A DNA stretch of 64,000 nucleotides. It comes from Candidatus Peribacteria bacterium (lineage in GTDB: Bacteria > Patescibacteriota > Gracilibacteria > UBA1369 > UBA12463). Shown here piece by piece: positions 16,625-24,591 of the stretch. The DNA lies in contig CALRDN010000001.1 in NCBI GenBank assembly GCA_943354965.1, positions 101,033 to 165,032 on the forward strand, in the 5' to 3' direction. The first letter of the stretch is position 1. Each line of letters begins with the position of its first letter. The notes beneath the pieces are model-generated. The model did no database searches, was not told where the DNA came from, and saw only the letters and a program-made list of their open reading frames with translations. Position numbers and translations under genes: made by a program.

Positions 16625-16653
16625 AATGTATCATTCTTCGTAGGGAGTGTCAA
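16625..16653 (-). promoter_or_regulatory. Promoter of the gene at 16211, leaderless start
   Basis: Minus strand: TTGACA (16653-16648), 17 nt, TACATT (16630-16625), then 6 nt to ATG 16618. Confidence 0.7.
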
Positions 16654-16690
16654 TCGTTTATGGCTTGTGCTAGCCATTTCCGTGTCATTA

Positions 16691-16731
16691 ATTTGTTATA
16701 AATTTGTTAAGAAAATGTCAGGGATTTGTTA
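16691..16731 (+). repeat. Three ATTTGTTA repeats before the recombinase gene
   Basis: ATTTGTTA at 16691, 16702 and 16724, in the same orientation, spaced 11 and 22 bp, about one and two helical turns. They lie 53-93 nt upstream of the recombinase start and could be protein-binding sites. No clear promoter hexamers were found here. Confidence 0.35.
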
Positions 16732-16783
16732 GATGGGCGTGGTAGTGTGGGGATTGGTTTTTTATTAATTATTTCTTGTTTGT

Positions 16784-17614
16784 ATGGATGAGCTGTTGAA
16801 AATGGCGGAGGAGGAGATGAAGTTAAGAAATTATAGTAGGCGGACGGTGAAGACGTATTTGGGATGCTTGAGGGGGTATTTTTTGTATTGTATGGGATTG
16901 CGTTTGGGGAAGGAGGCGTTGTCGGAGTGGAGTAGGGAGAGGGTTCGGGCGTTTTTGCTTTTGAAGATTGATGCGGGAAAGAGTTCGTCGACGGTGAATG
17001 TGTATTTGAATAGTATTTTGTTTTTGTATCGGGAGGTTTTGAAGGTGGCCGGAAAAGTGGATGTGAAGTTTGGGAAGCGCGAGCAGCGGTTGCCGGTGGT
17101 TTTGTCACATGGGGAGATTGTGAGAATGCTGGAGGGGACGGTGAATTTTAAGCATCGGGTGATGCTGGCGGTGGCGTACGGGGCGGGGTTGAGGGTGAGT
17201 GAGGTGGTGGGTTTGAGGGTGAGAGATTTGGACTTCGAGGGCGGTTTGATTACGGTGCGGCAGGGAAAAGGAAACAAAGATAGGGTGACGGTGTTGCCTT
17301 CGATGGTGGTTGGAGATGTGCGGAGGTTGATTGCGAGACGAGAGGCGGGGGATTTGGTGTTTGAGAGTAGTTGGGGCGGGAAGTTGAGTACCAGGAGCGC
17401 GCAGAAGGTTTTTGAGCAGGCTTTGGGGAGGGCGGGGATTCATGTGGTGGCGACGTTTCATTCGCTGAGGCATAGTTTTGCTACGCATTTGTTGGAGCAC
17501 GGAGTGGATGTGCGGTATGTGCAGGAGTTGCTGGGGCATAGCAATATTCGCACCACGCAGAGGTATACGCACGTGAGTAGGAAGGCGATCGGGGGAATTG
17601 AGAGTCCGTTGTAG
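16784..17614 (+). CDS. Tyrosine recombinase, XerA/XerD-like
   Basis: 276 residues. N-terminal SAM-like core-binding domain (about 1-90) and C-terminal catalytic domain with the full active-site set: Arg in GAGLRVSEV, Lys in GKGNKDRV, HSLRHSFATHL (H-x-x-R), His in LLGHSN and nucleophile Tyr in TQRYTHV. The ending GGIESPL resembles the archaeal XerA and integron integrase tails, but the extra helix of integron integrases is missing. It could resolve chromosome dimers or move nearby cassettes. No Shine-Dalgarno; it converges with the SUF operon, 10 nt between stops. Codons are strikingly G-rich, as in comEC. Confidence 0.9.
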   Translation: MDELLKMAEEEMKLRNYSRRTVKTYLGCLRGYFLYCMGLRLGKEALSEWSRERVRAFLLLKIDAGKSSSTVNVYLNSILFLYREVLKVAGKVDVKFGKREQRLPVVLSHGEIVRMLEGTVNFKHRVMLAVAYGAGLRVSEVVGLRVRDLDFEGGLITVRQGKGNKDRVTVLPSMVVGDVRRLIARREAGDLVFESSWGGKLSTRSAQKVFEQALGRAGIHVVATFHSLRHSFATHLLEHGVDVRYVQELLGHSNIRTTQRYTHVSRKAIGGIESPL

Positions 17615-17624
17615 GCCGTATGGT

Positions 17625-18212
17625 TTAGAACCCAAACAGCATATCTCTGATCTCGGGTTTGACCTTGTCGGGGCCCCACGGTGGATCCCAGACGATTTGG
17701 ACGGAGGCGGAGGTGATTTCTGGGACGAGTTGGGGGAGGACGGTTTGGACCTGTTCCATGATCATGGGGCCGACGGGACAGCCCATGGATGTCAGGGTCA
17801 TGATTACCACGGCGTCGTAGGTGCCGTCAGGGAGTTTTTCGAGGTTGGCGCCGTAGATGAGACCGAGGTCGACGATGCCGATGCCGATTTCCGGGTCGAG
17901 AATTTCGTTGAGTGCGGCGCCGATTTTCTCCATCATCGGATTTTCTTTTCGGAGATCGTCGAATGTTTTTGTCATTTTTGGACCGTTGCCTTTGGCGTAG
18001 TCTATGCGCTTCTGGAGATCGGGGCCGAAGACGGATGGAGATGGTTTTTTTGTGGTGGTTTTTTCGGAAGATAATTTTTTTACCGGAAGATTTTTAATAA
18101 ACATTTTCCTCACGATGAGTTTCTTCGTGGTTGGTTTTTTTACAACTGATTTTTTTACAGTTGGTTTCTTCGTTGTGATTTTCTTTGTCGGGATTTTTTT
18201 ATTGGTGCTCAT
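17625..18212 (-). CDS. DUF59/MIP18-family iron-sulfur assembly protein (SufT-like)
   Basis: 195 residues. The first 60 or so are a low-complexity basic tail built of short repeats such as KKPTVKKSVVKKPTTKK. A MIP18/DUF59 domain follows (about 90-190) with DPEIGIGIVDLGLIYG, the MTLTSMGCPVGPMI active-site loop with its conserved Cys, and VWDPPWGPDKV. SufT-type proteins help mature Fe-S proteins. It is the last gene of the SUF operon, and its start overlaps the sufU stop by 4 nt (ATGA). The basic tail is unusual; it may bind nucleic acid or be a linker. Confidence 0.88.
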   Translation of the reverse strand: MSTNKKIPTKKITTKKPTVKKSVVKKPTTKKLIVRKMFIKNLPVKKLSSEKTTTKKPSPSVFGPDLQKRIDYAKGNGPKMTKTFDDLRKENPMMEKIGAALNEILDPEIGIGIVDLGLIYGANLEKLPDGTYDAVVIMTLTSMGCPVGPMIMEQVQTVLPQLVPEITSASVQIVWDPPWGPDKVKPEIRDMLFGF

Positions 18213-18586
18213 TGTGCTTGGTGTTTAAGGAGAATAATCGCTTTTTTGAGGAGGGTGTAGCCGAGGAGGGCGCATTTGACGCGGGCGGGGGAGATGGCGA
18301 CGCCAAGGAGTTTATAGAGTTCGTCTTTGGAGAAGCTTTCTGCGTCCGTGAGAGATTTGTGGAGAATTTCTTCGGTAAGGATAGACATGGCGGCCTGTGA
18401 TATGGCGCATCCGGAGCCGTCAAAACCGATTTCTTTGATGTGAGAATTTTCTACGGTCAGATCGAGAACGAGTTTGTCGCCGCAGAGGGGATTGGCATCA
18501 TCGACGGTGATGGTTGGTTTGTCGAGACGTCCGTGATTGCGCGGATTTTGGAAGTGGTCGAGAATGTTTTCTGCGTAGAGGTCCAT
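18209..18586 (-). CDS. sufU: SufU/IscU-type Fe-S scaffold or sulfur acceptor
   Basis: 125 residues. The three ligand cysteines are Cys35 (NPLCGD), Cys60 (GSGCAIS) and Cys105 (RVKCALL), with Asp37 also conserved. The N-terminus LYAENILDHFQNPRNHG is diagnostic. In Gram-positive SUF systems SufU receives sulfur from SufS with Zn bound; whether it is scaffold or relay here cannot be told. It lies 2 nt after sufS and overlaps the DUF59 gene. Confidence 0.94.
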   Translation of the reverse strand: MDLYAENILDHFQNPRNHGRLDKPTITVDDANPLCGDKLVLDLTVENSHIKEIGFDGSGCAISQAAMSILTEEILHKSLTDAESFSKDELYKLLGVAISPARVKCALLGYTLLKKAIILLKHQAQ

Positions 18587-18588
18587 AG

Positions 18589-19839
18589 TTACGAGATGTT
18601 GAAGATTTTTTTTGCTTTCATGATGGCCTCGATTGCGATGTCGATATCTTCTTCGGTGTTGTACACAGAGAAGCTGATACGTGCGGTTGCGGGAACGGAG
18701 ATGCTTTCCATAAGTGGCTTGGCACAGTGGTTTCCGCCGCGGATGCAGACGTTTTCGCTGTTGAATATTTCAGCGATATCATGAGGATGAATGCCGCTGA
18801 TGGCGAATGAAATTACGCCGGTCATGTCAGTGTCATTTTTTGGAATATGTAATTTGAGATTTTTGATATTTTCTAGTTTTGCGCGCGCATAGCCGATGAG
18901 TTTTTGGTCGTGCTGTCGAACATTTTCCATTCCCAGGTTGGTGAGGTAGGTGATGGCTTCTTTGAAAGCAATTACATCGGCGATATTTTGAGTGCCCGCC
19001 TCGAACTTCCATGGGAGGTCGTTCCATGTCGCATCGCGCTGATGAACTTCGCGAATCATGTCACCACCGAAAAGAAATGGAGGCATTTCTTCGAGAAGAT
19101 TTTTTTTGCCGTAGAGGATGCCCACGCCAGTGGGCCCGAGCATTTTATGGCTAGAGAATGCGAAGAAATCGCAGTCGAAATCTTGGACGTCAATGGGGAG
19201 ATGTGCAGCAGATTGAGCACCATCGATGAGGATTTTGGCGGAGCCGAGCGAGTGCGCGAGCGAGGCTATTTCTTTTATAGGATTAATCGTTCCGGTGACA
19301 TTACTGGCATGCGTAATGGCAATTAATTTTACGGATTTATTTTCCGTAAGATATTTTTTTAACCACTCCATGTCGAGAAGATATGGAGTCTCCGGATTCC
19401 TTGAAAGAGGAATTACCTCAAGTCTTGCATTCTTCTTGATGGCTACCTGCTGCCATGGGATGAGATTTGAGTGATGTTCGAGAGCGCTCACAATGATAAT
19501 GTCTCCTTCGTGAATATTCTGCTCTGCCCACGTGTATGCTACGAGATTAATTCCTTCTGTCGTATTGCGCGTAAAAATAATTTCCTCAGTTGATTTGGCG
19601 TTGATAAATGTTTTTACTGATTCGCGCGTGGCCTCGTATGCAGCATCTGCTTCTTGTGCGATGGTATATACTCCACGATGAATATTGGCATTACTGTTTG
19701 CATAATAGTTCGTAATGGCATCAATGACGGACTGTGGTTTTTGTGATGTAGAAGCGCTGTCTAGATAGACAAGCGGCTTGTTTTCAATTACTCGTGAGAG
19801 GATTGGGAAGTCTTTTTTGACGAGATGTGGGTCAAACAT
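18589..19839 (-). CDS. sufS: Cysteine desulfurase SufS
   Basis: 416 residues, class-V PLP aminotransferase fold. It removes sulfur from L-cysteine as an enzyme persulfide. The PLP lysine is in AFSSHKMLGPTGVG and the catalytic Cys372 in RGGNHCAKPL, on the short loop typical of SufS/CsdA (group II). DFPIL near the N-terminus and NIHRGVYTIAQEAD are also family-typical. It lies between the Rieske gene and sufU. Confidence 0.96.
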   Translation of the reverse strand: MFDPHLVKKDFPILSRVIENKPLVYLDSASTSQKPQSVIDAITNYYANSNANIHRGVYTIAQEADAAYEATRESVKTFINAKSTEEIIFTRNTTEGINLVAYTWAEQNIHEGDIIIVSALEHHSNLIPWQQVAIKKNARLEVIPLSRNPETPYLLDMEWLKKYLTENKSVKLIAITHASNVTGTINPIKEIASLAHSLGSAKILIDGAQSAAHLPIDVQDFDCDFFAFSSHKMLGPTGVGILYGKKNLLEEMPPFLFGGDMIREVHQRDATWNDLPWKFEAGTQNIADVIAFKEAITYLTNLGMENVRQHDQKLIGYARAKLENIKNLKLHIPKNDTDMTGVISFAISGIHPHDIAEIFNSENVCIRGGNHCAKPLMESISVPATARISFSVYNTEEDIDIAIEAIMKAKKIFNIS

Positions 19840-19850
19840 TGTGAAAAATA

Positions 19851-20180
19851 TTATATGGATTCAGGTGTTTCTACCTCAGGAATATCAACAAATATTATGC
19901 CGTTTTCTATTTTCGTAGGATACGTTTTGAGGGGTTGAGTAGCAGGTAGACTCAGAACTTTTCCGTCACGGACGTCGAACATGCCACCATGAAGTGGGCA
20001 CTCGATGACACATCCCTCGAGGGTTCCTTCGCTGAGATCGGCGTCTGCATGCGAACAAATTCGCTGTACTGCATAGGCGACACCATTGATGTTTGCAATC
20101 ATGAGTTTGATTTCATTGATTTCAAACTTGGTTTTTTCTCCTGATGGAAGTGCTTCTATGGTAACGGTTGGCGTAAACAT
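19851..20180 (-). CDS. Rieske-type [2Fe-2S] ferredoxin
   Basis: 109 residues. Cluster ligands Cys42 and His44 (ICSHAD), and Cys61 and His64 (CPLHGG), fit C-x-H...C-x2-H. It resembles the soluble Rieske ferredoxins of dioxygenase systems and the NirD subunit; no oxygenase is nearby. Its place inside the SUF operon, 11 nt before sufS, suggests electron delivery during Fe-S assembly or a redox sensor role (inference). Confidence 0.92.
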   Translation of the reverse strand: MFTPTVTIEALPSGEKTKFEINEIKLMIANINGVAYAVQRICSHADADLSEGTLEGCVIECPLHGGMFDVRDGKVLSLPATQPLKTYPTKIENGIIFVDIPEVETPESI

Positions 20181-20207
20181 ACGGTGTCGAGTTAGAGAAA
20201 ATATACG

Positions 20208-20846
20208 TTATAAAAGGGTTGCCTGTAATGATTCTCTCACTTTTGTGGCTATCTTGTCATCGTTTATTTGTTCAAGGAGGCTTTCGAAAAATCCTTCTAT
20301 CATTAATTCTCGTGCCTGTTCTTCGCTGAGTCCGCGCGAGCAAAGGTAAAAAATAGTTTCTTCGTCGACCTGACCTACGGATGCGCTGTGTCCGGCCTTC
20401 ACGTCGTTTGCCTCTATTTCAAGCGCTGGAACAGACTTTGATTTTGCCTGTTTTGAGAGAAGCATCGTGTCATGAGAGAGGTGACCATCGGATTCGTGTG
20501 TATGTTTTTCTATGCGAATTAATCCAAAATAATCAGAAGTAGATTTGTCTTTGAGCATGGTTTTGATTTGCGCGTGGCCGTAAGTATTGTTGGCGTTGTG
20601 AATTGTCTGTGTCTCGAATTTGACCGTGTCGGAATTTTTCCCTGCAAAAAGTCCAATGATATTTACGCGTGCGTGATCACCATTGAGCTTGAACGTAATA
20701 ATACTTTTTTCCTCAGGATTTGAGTTTTTGAAAGAGAGCACATACTGGAGTTCTGCGCTTTCTTCCAGCGTAATCGTGTGTGACCCAGGTACATCTTGGA
20801 AGATGATCTGTTTGGCTGATTTCGGTATGGTGAGTAGTTGAGTCAT
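20208..20846 (-). CDS. sufD: Short SufD-like SUF scaffold subunit
   Basis: 212 residues, about half of the usual SufD length (about 420). The beta-helix core is kept: the stretch VPALEIEANDVKAGHSASVGQVDEE and FYLCSRGLSEEQARELMIEGFFE match the SufB/SufD C-terminal region. The N-terminal helical domain is missing. SufB, SufC and SufD form the cluster-assembly complex. It lies 8 nt after sufB. The shortening seems to be genuine, as the frame starts cleanly (MTQLLTIPKS). Confidence 0.88.
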   Translation of the reverse strand: MTQLLTIPKSAKQIIFQDVPGSHTITLEESAELQYVLSFKNSNPEEKSIITFKLNGDHARVNIIGLFAGKNSDTVKFETQTIHNANNTYGHAQIKTMLKDKSTSDYFGLIRIEKHTHESDGHLSHDTMLLSKQAKSKSVPALEIEANDVKAGHSASVGQVDEETIFYLCSRGLSEEQARELMIEGFFESLLEQINDDKIATKVRESLQATLL

Positions 20847-20854
20847 AATGATTG

Positions 20855-22273
20855 TTATCCAACTGATCCTTCCATCTCCATCGAGATGAGGCGGTTAAGT
20901 TCTAAGGCGTACTCCATGGGGAATTCTTTTATGAGTGGTGCGAGAAATCCATTTACAATCATATTTGAAGCTTCCTGTTCGGAAAGACCGCGAGACATGA
21001 GATAAAATAACTGCTCTTGGGAGATTTTGGTAACGGTTGCTTCGTGGGCGATGGCGACGTTATTCTCGTCGATCTGCATGGTTGGATACGTATCGGTGGA
21101 GGAGTCTTCGTCGAGGAGGAGCGCGTCACAGGTGACGCGCGAACGGCTTCTTTCTGCGCCTGGAGCGACATTTAGCATGCCTCTATACGAGGTGCGTCCA
21201 CCATGAAGGCTTACTGATTTTGCATTAATAACGGACGATGTATCTGGAGCGAGGTGATAAATTTTTCCACCGGCGTCTTGGTGCTGGTCTTTGTTTGCGA
21301 GAGCGAGTGAGAGAATTTCTCCTCGTGCGCCTTTCCCTTTCAAATAAATACTTGGATACTTCATCGTGAGTTTCGAACCGATATTACAATCGAGCCACAT
21401 CATGGTTGCGTTTTCTTCGGCAACGGCACGTTTTGTAACTAGGTTAAATACGTTCTTTGACCAGTTCTGTACGGTGGTGTATTGCACGCGTGCGTCTTTG
21501 TGTACAATAATTTCCACAACGGCCGAGTGCAGTGAGTCCGTGGCATAAATTGGCGCAGTGCAGCCCTCGGTATAGTGAACTGATGAGCCTTCTTCTGCGA
21601 TAATTAATGTTCTCTCAAACTGTCCGGCGTTTTCTGCATTGATGCGGAAGTAGGCCTGTAGTGGTAGCTCTACATGTACCCCTTTTGGGATATATACAAA
21701 TGATCCACCGCTCCATACGGCGGAGTTTAGGGCGGCTAGTTTGTTATCTCGAATTGGCACAACGGTTGCAAAATATTTCCGAACGATGTCAGGATGTTTC
21801 TGCACGGCAGTATCTGTATCTGTGAAAATAACTCCTTTTTCTTCGAGATGTTTTTGTAATGAGTGGTACACCGTTTCGGATTCGTACTGTGCTCCTACAC
21901 CTGCGAGAAATTTCTTTTCCGCCTCGGGAATTCCTAATCGATCAAAGGTGTTTTTGATATCCGCAGGAACGTCTTCCCAGCTACGCGCCTTGCGATCTGT
22001 TGGTTTGATATAGTAGTGAATATTTTCAAAATCAATCTCTTGCAAGAAGGGACTACCCCACATCGGCATCGGCTTCTCTCGGTAGATTTTGTAGGCTTTA
22101 AGCCGAAAATCGAGCATCCACTGTGGTTCTTTTTTGTACGCAGAAATCATTCGCACGGTTTCCTCCGTCAATCCTTTTCCTGATTTAAACTCATAATCTT
22201 TTTCCGAATCATGAAATCCGTACTTGTAGTCGGTGAGCTCTTCCGTGATTTGTGATTGTTGTTTGGTAGCCAT
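20855..22273 (-). CDS. sufB: Fe-S assembly scaffold SufB
   Basis: 472 residues, full length. Family signatures: [18 protein letters not shown] at the N-terminus, [31 protein letters not shown], and the C-terminal [20 protein letters not shown]. SufB is the scaffold on which clusters are built, with SufC as ATPase. It lies 3 nt after sufC. Confidence 0.97.
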   Translation of the reverse strand: MATKQQSQITEELTDYKYGFHDSEKDYEFKSGKGLTEETVRMISAYKKEPQWMLDFRLKAYKIYREKPMPMWGSPFLQEIDFENIHYYIKPTDRKARSWEDVPADIKNTFDRLGIPEAEKKFLAGVGAQYESETVYHSLQKHLEEKGVIFTDTDTAVQKHPDIVRKYFATVVPIRDNKLAALNSAVWSGGSFVYIPKGVHVELPLQAYFRINAENAGQFERTLIIAEEGSSVHYTEGCTAPIYATDSLHSAVVEIIVHKDARVQYTTVQNWSKNVFNLVTKRAVAEENATMMWLDCNIGSKLTMKYPSIYLKGKGARGEILSLALANKDQHQDAGGKIYHLAPDTSSVINAKSVSLHGGRTSYRGMLNVAPGAERSRSRVTCDALLLDEDSSTDTYPTMQIDENNVAIAHEATVTKISQEQLFYLMSRGLSEQEASNMIVNGFLAPLIKEFPMEYALELNRLISMEMEGSVG

Positions 22274-22276
22274 AAT

Positions 22277-23029
22277 TTATGCGTTTATAAATGCTTCATA
22301 TCCTTTTGTCTCAACCTCTTCCACTAATTCGCCTCCGCCGGTTTTGGCAATTTTTCCATCAACCATGATGTGAACGAAGTTCGGGGCGATGTAATTTAGA
22401 ATTCTTTGGTAGTGCGTAATGAGTAAAACACCACACTGCGTTTCTTTTGCGATGGCCATGGCACCCTTTGCGACGATTTTCAATGCATCCACATCGAGAC
22501 CTGAATCTGTTTCGTCGAGTATCGCGAATTTTGGCTCAAATACGGCCATTTGCAGGATTTCTGCACGCTTCTTTTCTCCACCGGAGAAGCCTTCGTTCAC
22601 GGCACGTTCCATGAAGTTTTCTGGAAATTTGAGCAATTTCATTTTTTCTTTCACTACTTTTACGAACTCGGGAATTTTGACCGGTGGTAATTTTTTGGCT
22701 GCTAGAAGTGCATTTTTCGCCTGTCGTAAAAAGTTTGGATACTTCACTCCCGGAACTTCTTGTGGATATTGAAAACTCAAAAATATTCCTAACTGCGCAC
22801 GCTTGTCCGGTTTGAGTGATGTAATATCTTCACCGTCGAGTGTGATTGAGCCGCTTGTTACCGTGTATTTCGGGTGGCCCATTAGTACATGGCAGAGTGT
22901 TGATTTTCCTGAACCGTTTGGTCCCATGATGGTGTGGATTTCTCCGGCATTAATCGTGAGAGTGATTCCTTTGAGAATTTCTTTGTCTTCCACGTTGGCG
23001 TGAAGATCTTTAATTATGAGCTGCGACAT
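22277..23029 (-). CDS. sufC: SUF-system ATPase SufC
   Basis: 250 residues, ABC-type ATPase. Walker A GPNGSGKSTL (about residues 35-44), signature FSGGEKKRAEI and Walker B FAILDETDSGLD are all intact, and the H-loop is in LLITHYQRIL. It powers SufB-SufD conformational change. Its first 20 nt overlap the end of the rrf2 gene, indicating co-transcription. Confidence 0.97.
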   Translation of the reverse strand: MSQLIIKDLHANVEDKEILKGITLTINAGEIHTIMGPNGSGKSTLCHVLMGHPKYTVTSGSITLDGEDITSLKPDKRAQLGIFLSFQYPQEVPGVKYPNFLRQAKNALLAAKKLPPVKIPEFVKVVKEKMKLLKFPENFMERAVNEGFSGGEKKRAEILQMAVFEPKFAILDETDSGLDVDALKIVAKGAMAIAKETQCGVLLITHYQRILNYIAPNFVHIMVDGKIAKTGGGELVEEVETKGYEAFINA

Positions 23030-23510
23030 GTAGAAGAGGGGTTAGCGGTTTTACTACTGGTAAATCGGGATCCCACCGCTGTTGCGGTGTGTTGAGAAAG
23101 TCTGCGAGTGTAATTCTATTCATGGACTGCTTCATATCTTCATTGAGCATATTGAGCGCTTTGCGGGAGTGGCAGCCGACCTCGTGTACTAAATTTTCTT
23201 TGGCGGTCATCCCTAAGCAGTGCATGACGGAGATTGGCCCTTCGAGTGCTTCAAATATTTCTTTTAATGTGATTTCTGTAGGTTTTTTTGAGAGGTAATA
23301 TCCACCTATTTTTCCTCTTTTAGCTTCGATGAGGCCATGTTTTCGTAAATCCATGGCTACTTTTTGGAGAAAAAGGAAGGAGAGGTATCTTTTTTTCGAG
23401 AGTGTACGAAGGGAAAGAGGGGATACAGCTTTGTTCATCTCAGGATTGCTCTCTGCCAGTTCGAGGAGCAAGACGAGCCCGTAGTCGATTTTTCTCGTTA
23501 AATGGAACAT
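23010..23510 (-). CDS. Rrf2-family regulator of the SUF operon (IscR/SufR-like)
   Basis: 166 residues. N-terminal winged helix (MFHLTRKIDYGLVLLLELAE, recognition part near KKRYLSFLFLQKVAMDLRKHGL). The cluster-binding region has Cys98 (MHCLG) and Cys113 (VGCHS) with nearby His residues, fewer than the three Cys of IscR. Rrf2 regulators of this type sense Fe-S status and repress their own operon. It is the first gene, overlapping sufC, and a perfect inverted repeat lies over its promoter (23535-23561). Confidence 0.9.
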   Translation of the reverse strand: MFHLTRKIDYGLVLLLELAESNPEMNKAVSPLSLRTLSKKRYLSFLFLQKVAMDLRKHGLIEAKRGKIGGYYLSKKPTEITLKEIFEALEGPISVMHCLGMTAKENLVHEVGCHSRKALNMLNEDMKQSMNRITLADFLNTPQQRWDPDLPVVKPLTPLLHVAAHN

Positions 23511-23534
23511 TTTGAAGCTAAAGTAGTAATATTT

Positions 23535-23561
23535 TAATTCATACTTGGTGAGTATGAATTA
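23535..23561 (-). promoter_or_regulatory. Palindromic operator over the SUF promoter
   Basis: TAATTCATACT (23535-23545) and AGTATGAATTA (23551-23561) are perfect inverted repeats around a 5-nt centre. On the minus strand TTCATA (23558-23553) and TAAAAT (23536-23531), 16 nt apart, serve as promoter, so a bound regulator would cover both. The natural candidate is the Rrf2 protein encoded 25 nt downstream. Confidence 0.75.
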
Positions 23562-23638
23562 GCTGAGTGCATGCAGTATCCCAAAATGGCTTCTTGTAGT
23601 CAAGGGTGGATTTTGATATAACGAATAAAGCAGTGCTA

Positions 23639-23667
23639 TAGACATTTAGCTTTGCATGTGTTATAAT
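23639..23667 (+). promoter_or_regulatory. Promoter of the CAP-domain gene, near-leaderless
   Basis: TAGACA (23639-23644), 17 nt, TATAAT (23662-23667). The start would be near 23674, 5 nt before ATG 23679. Confidence 0.65.
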
Positions 23668-23678
23668 GGCCTATTGAG

Positions 23679-24521
23679 ATGATAGGTCAAAACCAATACA
23701 AACATCGCATGCCTAAGGCTTTTTCAAAGAAATATACCGCTATCGTCCTGGGACTTCTCTCTCTGAAGTTGACCCTGATTGTATCTACCATGCCTATGGG
23801 TGGATTTTTTGCTTCGACGTTTCAGTTGAGTGATGTGTTCACGAGCGTTATTACGAGTGAAAAAATTGTAGAGTTAACAAATCATGCACGTGTGATTGAT
23901 AAAGTGAGACCGCTGAAGGTTTCTTCTAAACTTGAGGCAGCTGCGCAGAAGAAGGCAGATGACATGTTGGCAGAGCAGTACTTTTCCCATACCACTCCTG
24001 GCGGGAAGACTCCATGGAGTTTCATAAACTCGCAGAAGTATTACTATCTCTATGCTGGGGAAAATTTGGCGATGCAATATGATTCGGCGGAGCGCGTCGT
24101 CGAGAGTTGGATTGCGAGCGCGGCACATCGAGATAATCTCTTGAGCAAGCGGTTTACAGAGATTGGTGTTGGTACGGCTCATGGCCTATATCAGGGGACT
24201 CAGACTACGTTTGTTGTTCAAATGTTTGGAAGACCTTATGCGAATCCGGTTCAAGGTATGACTCTTGCCAAGCAGGGACGCGCGGCATCTATTTCCGATT
24301 CTGAAGGTGGTTACACTGACGATTATGGTACGGCTGGCAATAGCGCGTCACCGATGAATGGTCTCTCATTGGTGGCTACTATTTATTTCTATGCGGTTTT
24401 GCTTCTCATGGCGCATATTGCTTTCCGATATTTCTGGTTGCAGCATTACAAAGATCGCCGTTTGACGTTTTATACGCTTGGGACATTTGTTGTTTTGATC
24501 TCAACTATTACGTTATTCTAA
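23679..24521 (+). CDS. CAP/SCP-domain membrane-anchored protein
   Basis: 280 residues. An N-terminal hydrophobic span (about 18-38) is followed by an outside CAP domain (about 58-190): LTNHARVIDKVRPLKVSSKL, FSHTTPGGKTPWSFI, GENLAM and HRDNLLSKRFTEIGVGTA. Two further spans sit at the C-terminus (about 228-250 and 262-280). CAP domains of bacteria are secreted proteins of uncertain chemistry, often in the envelope. The His and Glu residues of the CAP cavity are present. The subtilase gene follows 70 nt later. Confidence 0.88.
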   Translation: MIGQNQYKHRMPKAFSKKYTAIVLGLLSLKLTLIVSTMPMGGFFASTFQLSDVFTSVITSEKIVELTNHARVIDKVRPLKVSSKLEAAAQKKADDMLAEQYFSHTTPGGKTPWSFINSQKYYYLYAGENLAMQYDSAERVVESWIASAAHRDNLLSKRFTEIGVGTAHGLYQGTQTTFVVQMFGRPYANPVQGMTLAKQGRAASISDSEGGYTDDYGTAGNSASPMNGLSLVATIYFYAVLLLMAHIAFRYFWLQHYKDRRLTFYTLGTFVVLISTITLF

Positions 24522-24591
24522 CGCGGTGTTTTATTGACTTTTCGGCAGCCTTATGGGATTATCATGCCCTAGCGCTTTTTAGGTTTTTCCT

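Noticed and set aside
17105-17635. 176-codon antisense frame in the recombinase gene
   Set aside because: Pro/His-rich shadow of a G-rich coding strand with an intact catalytic set.
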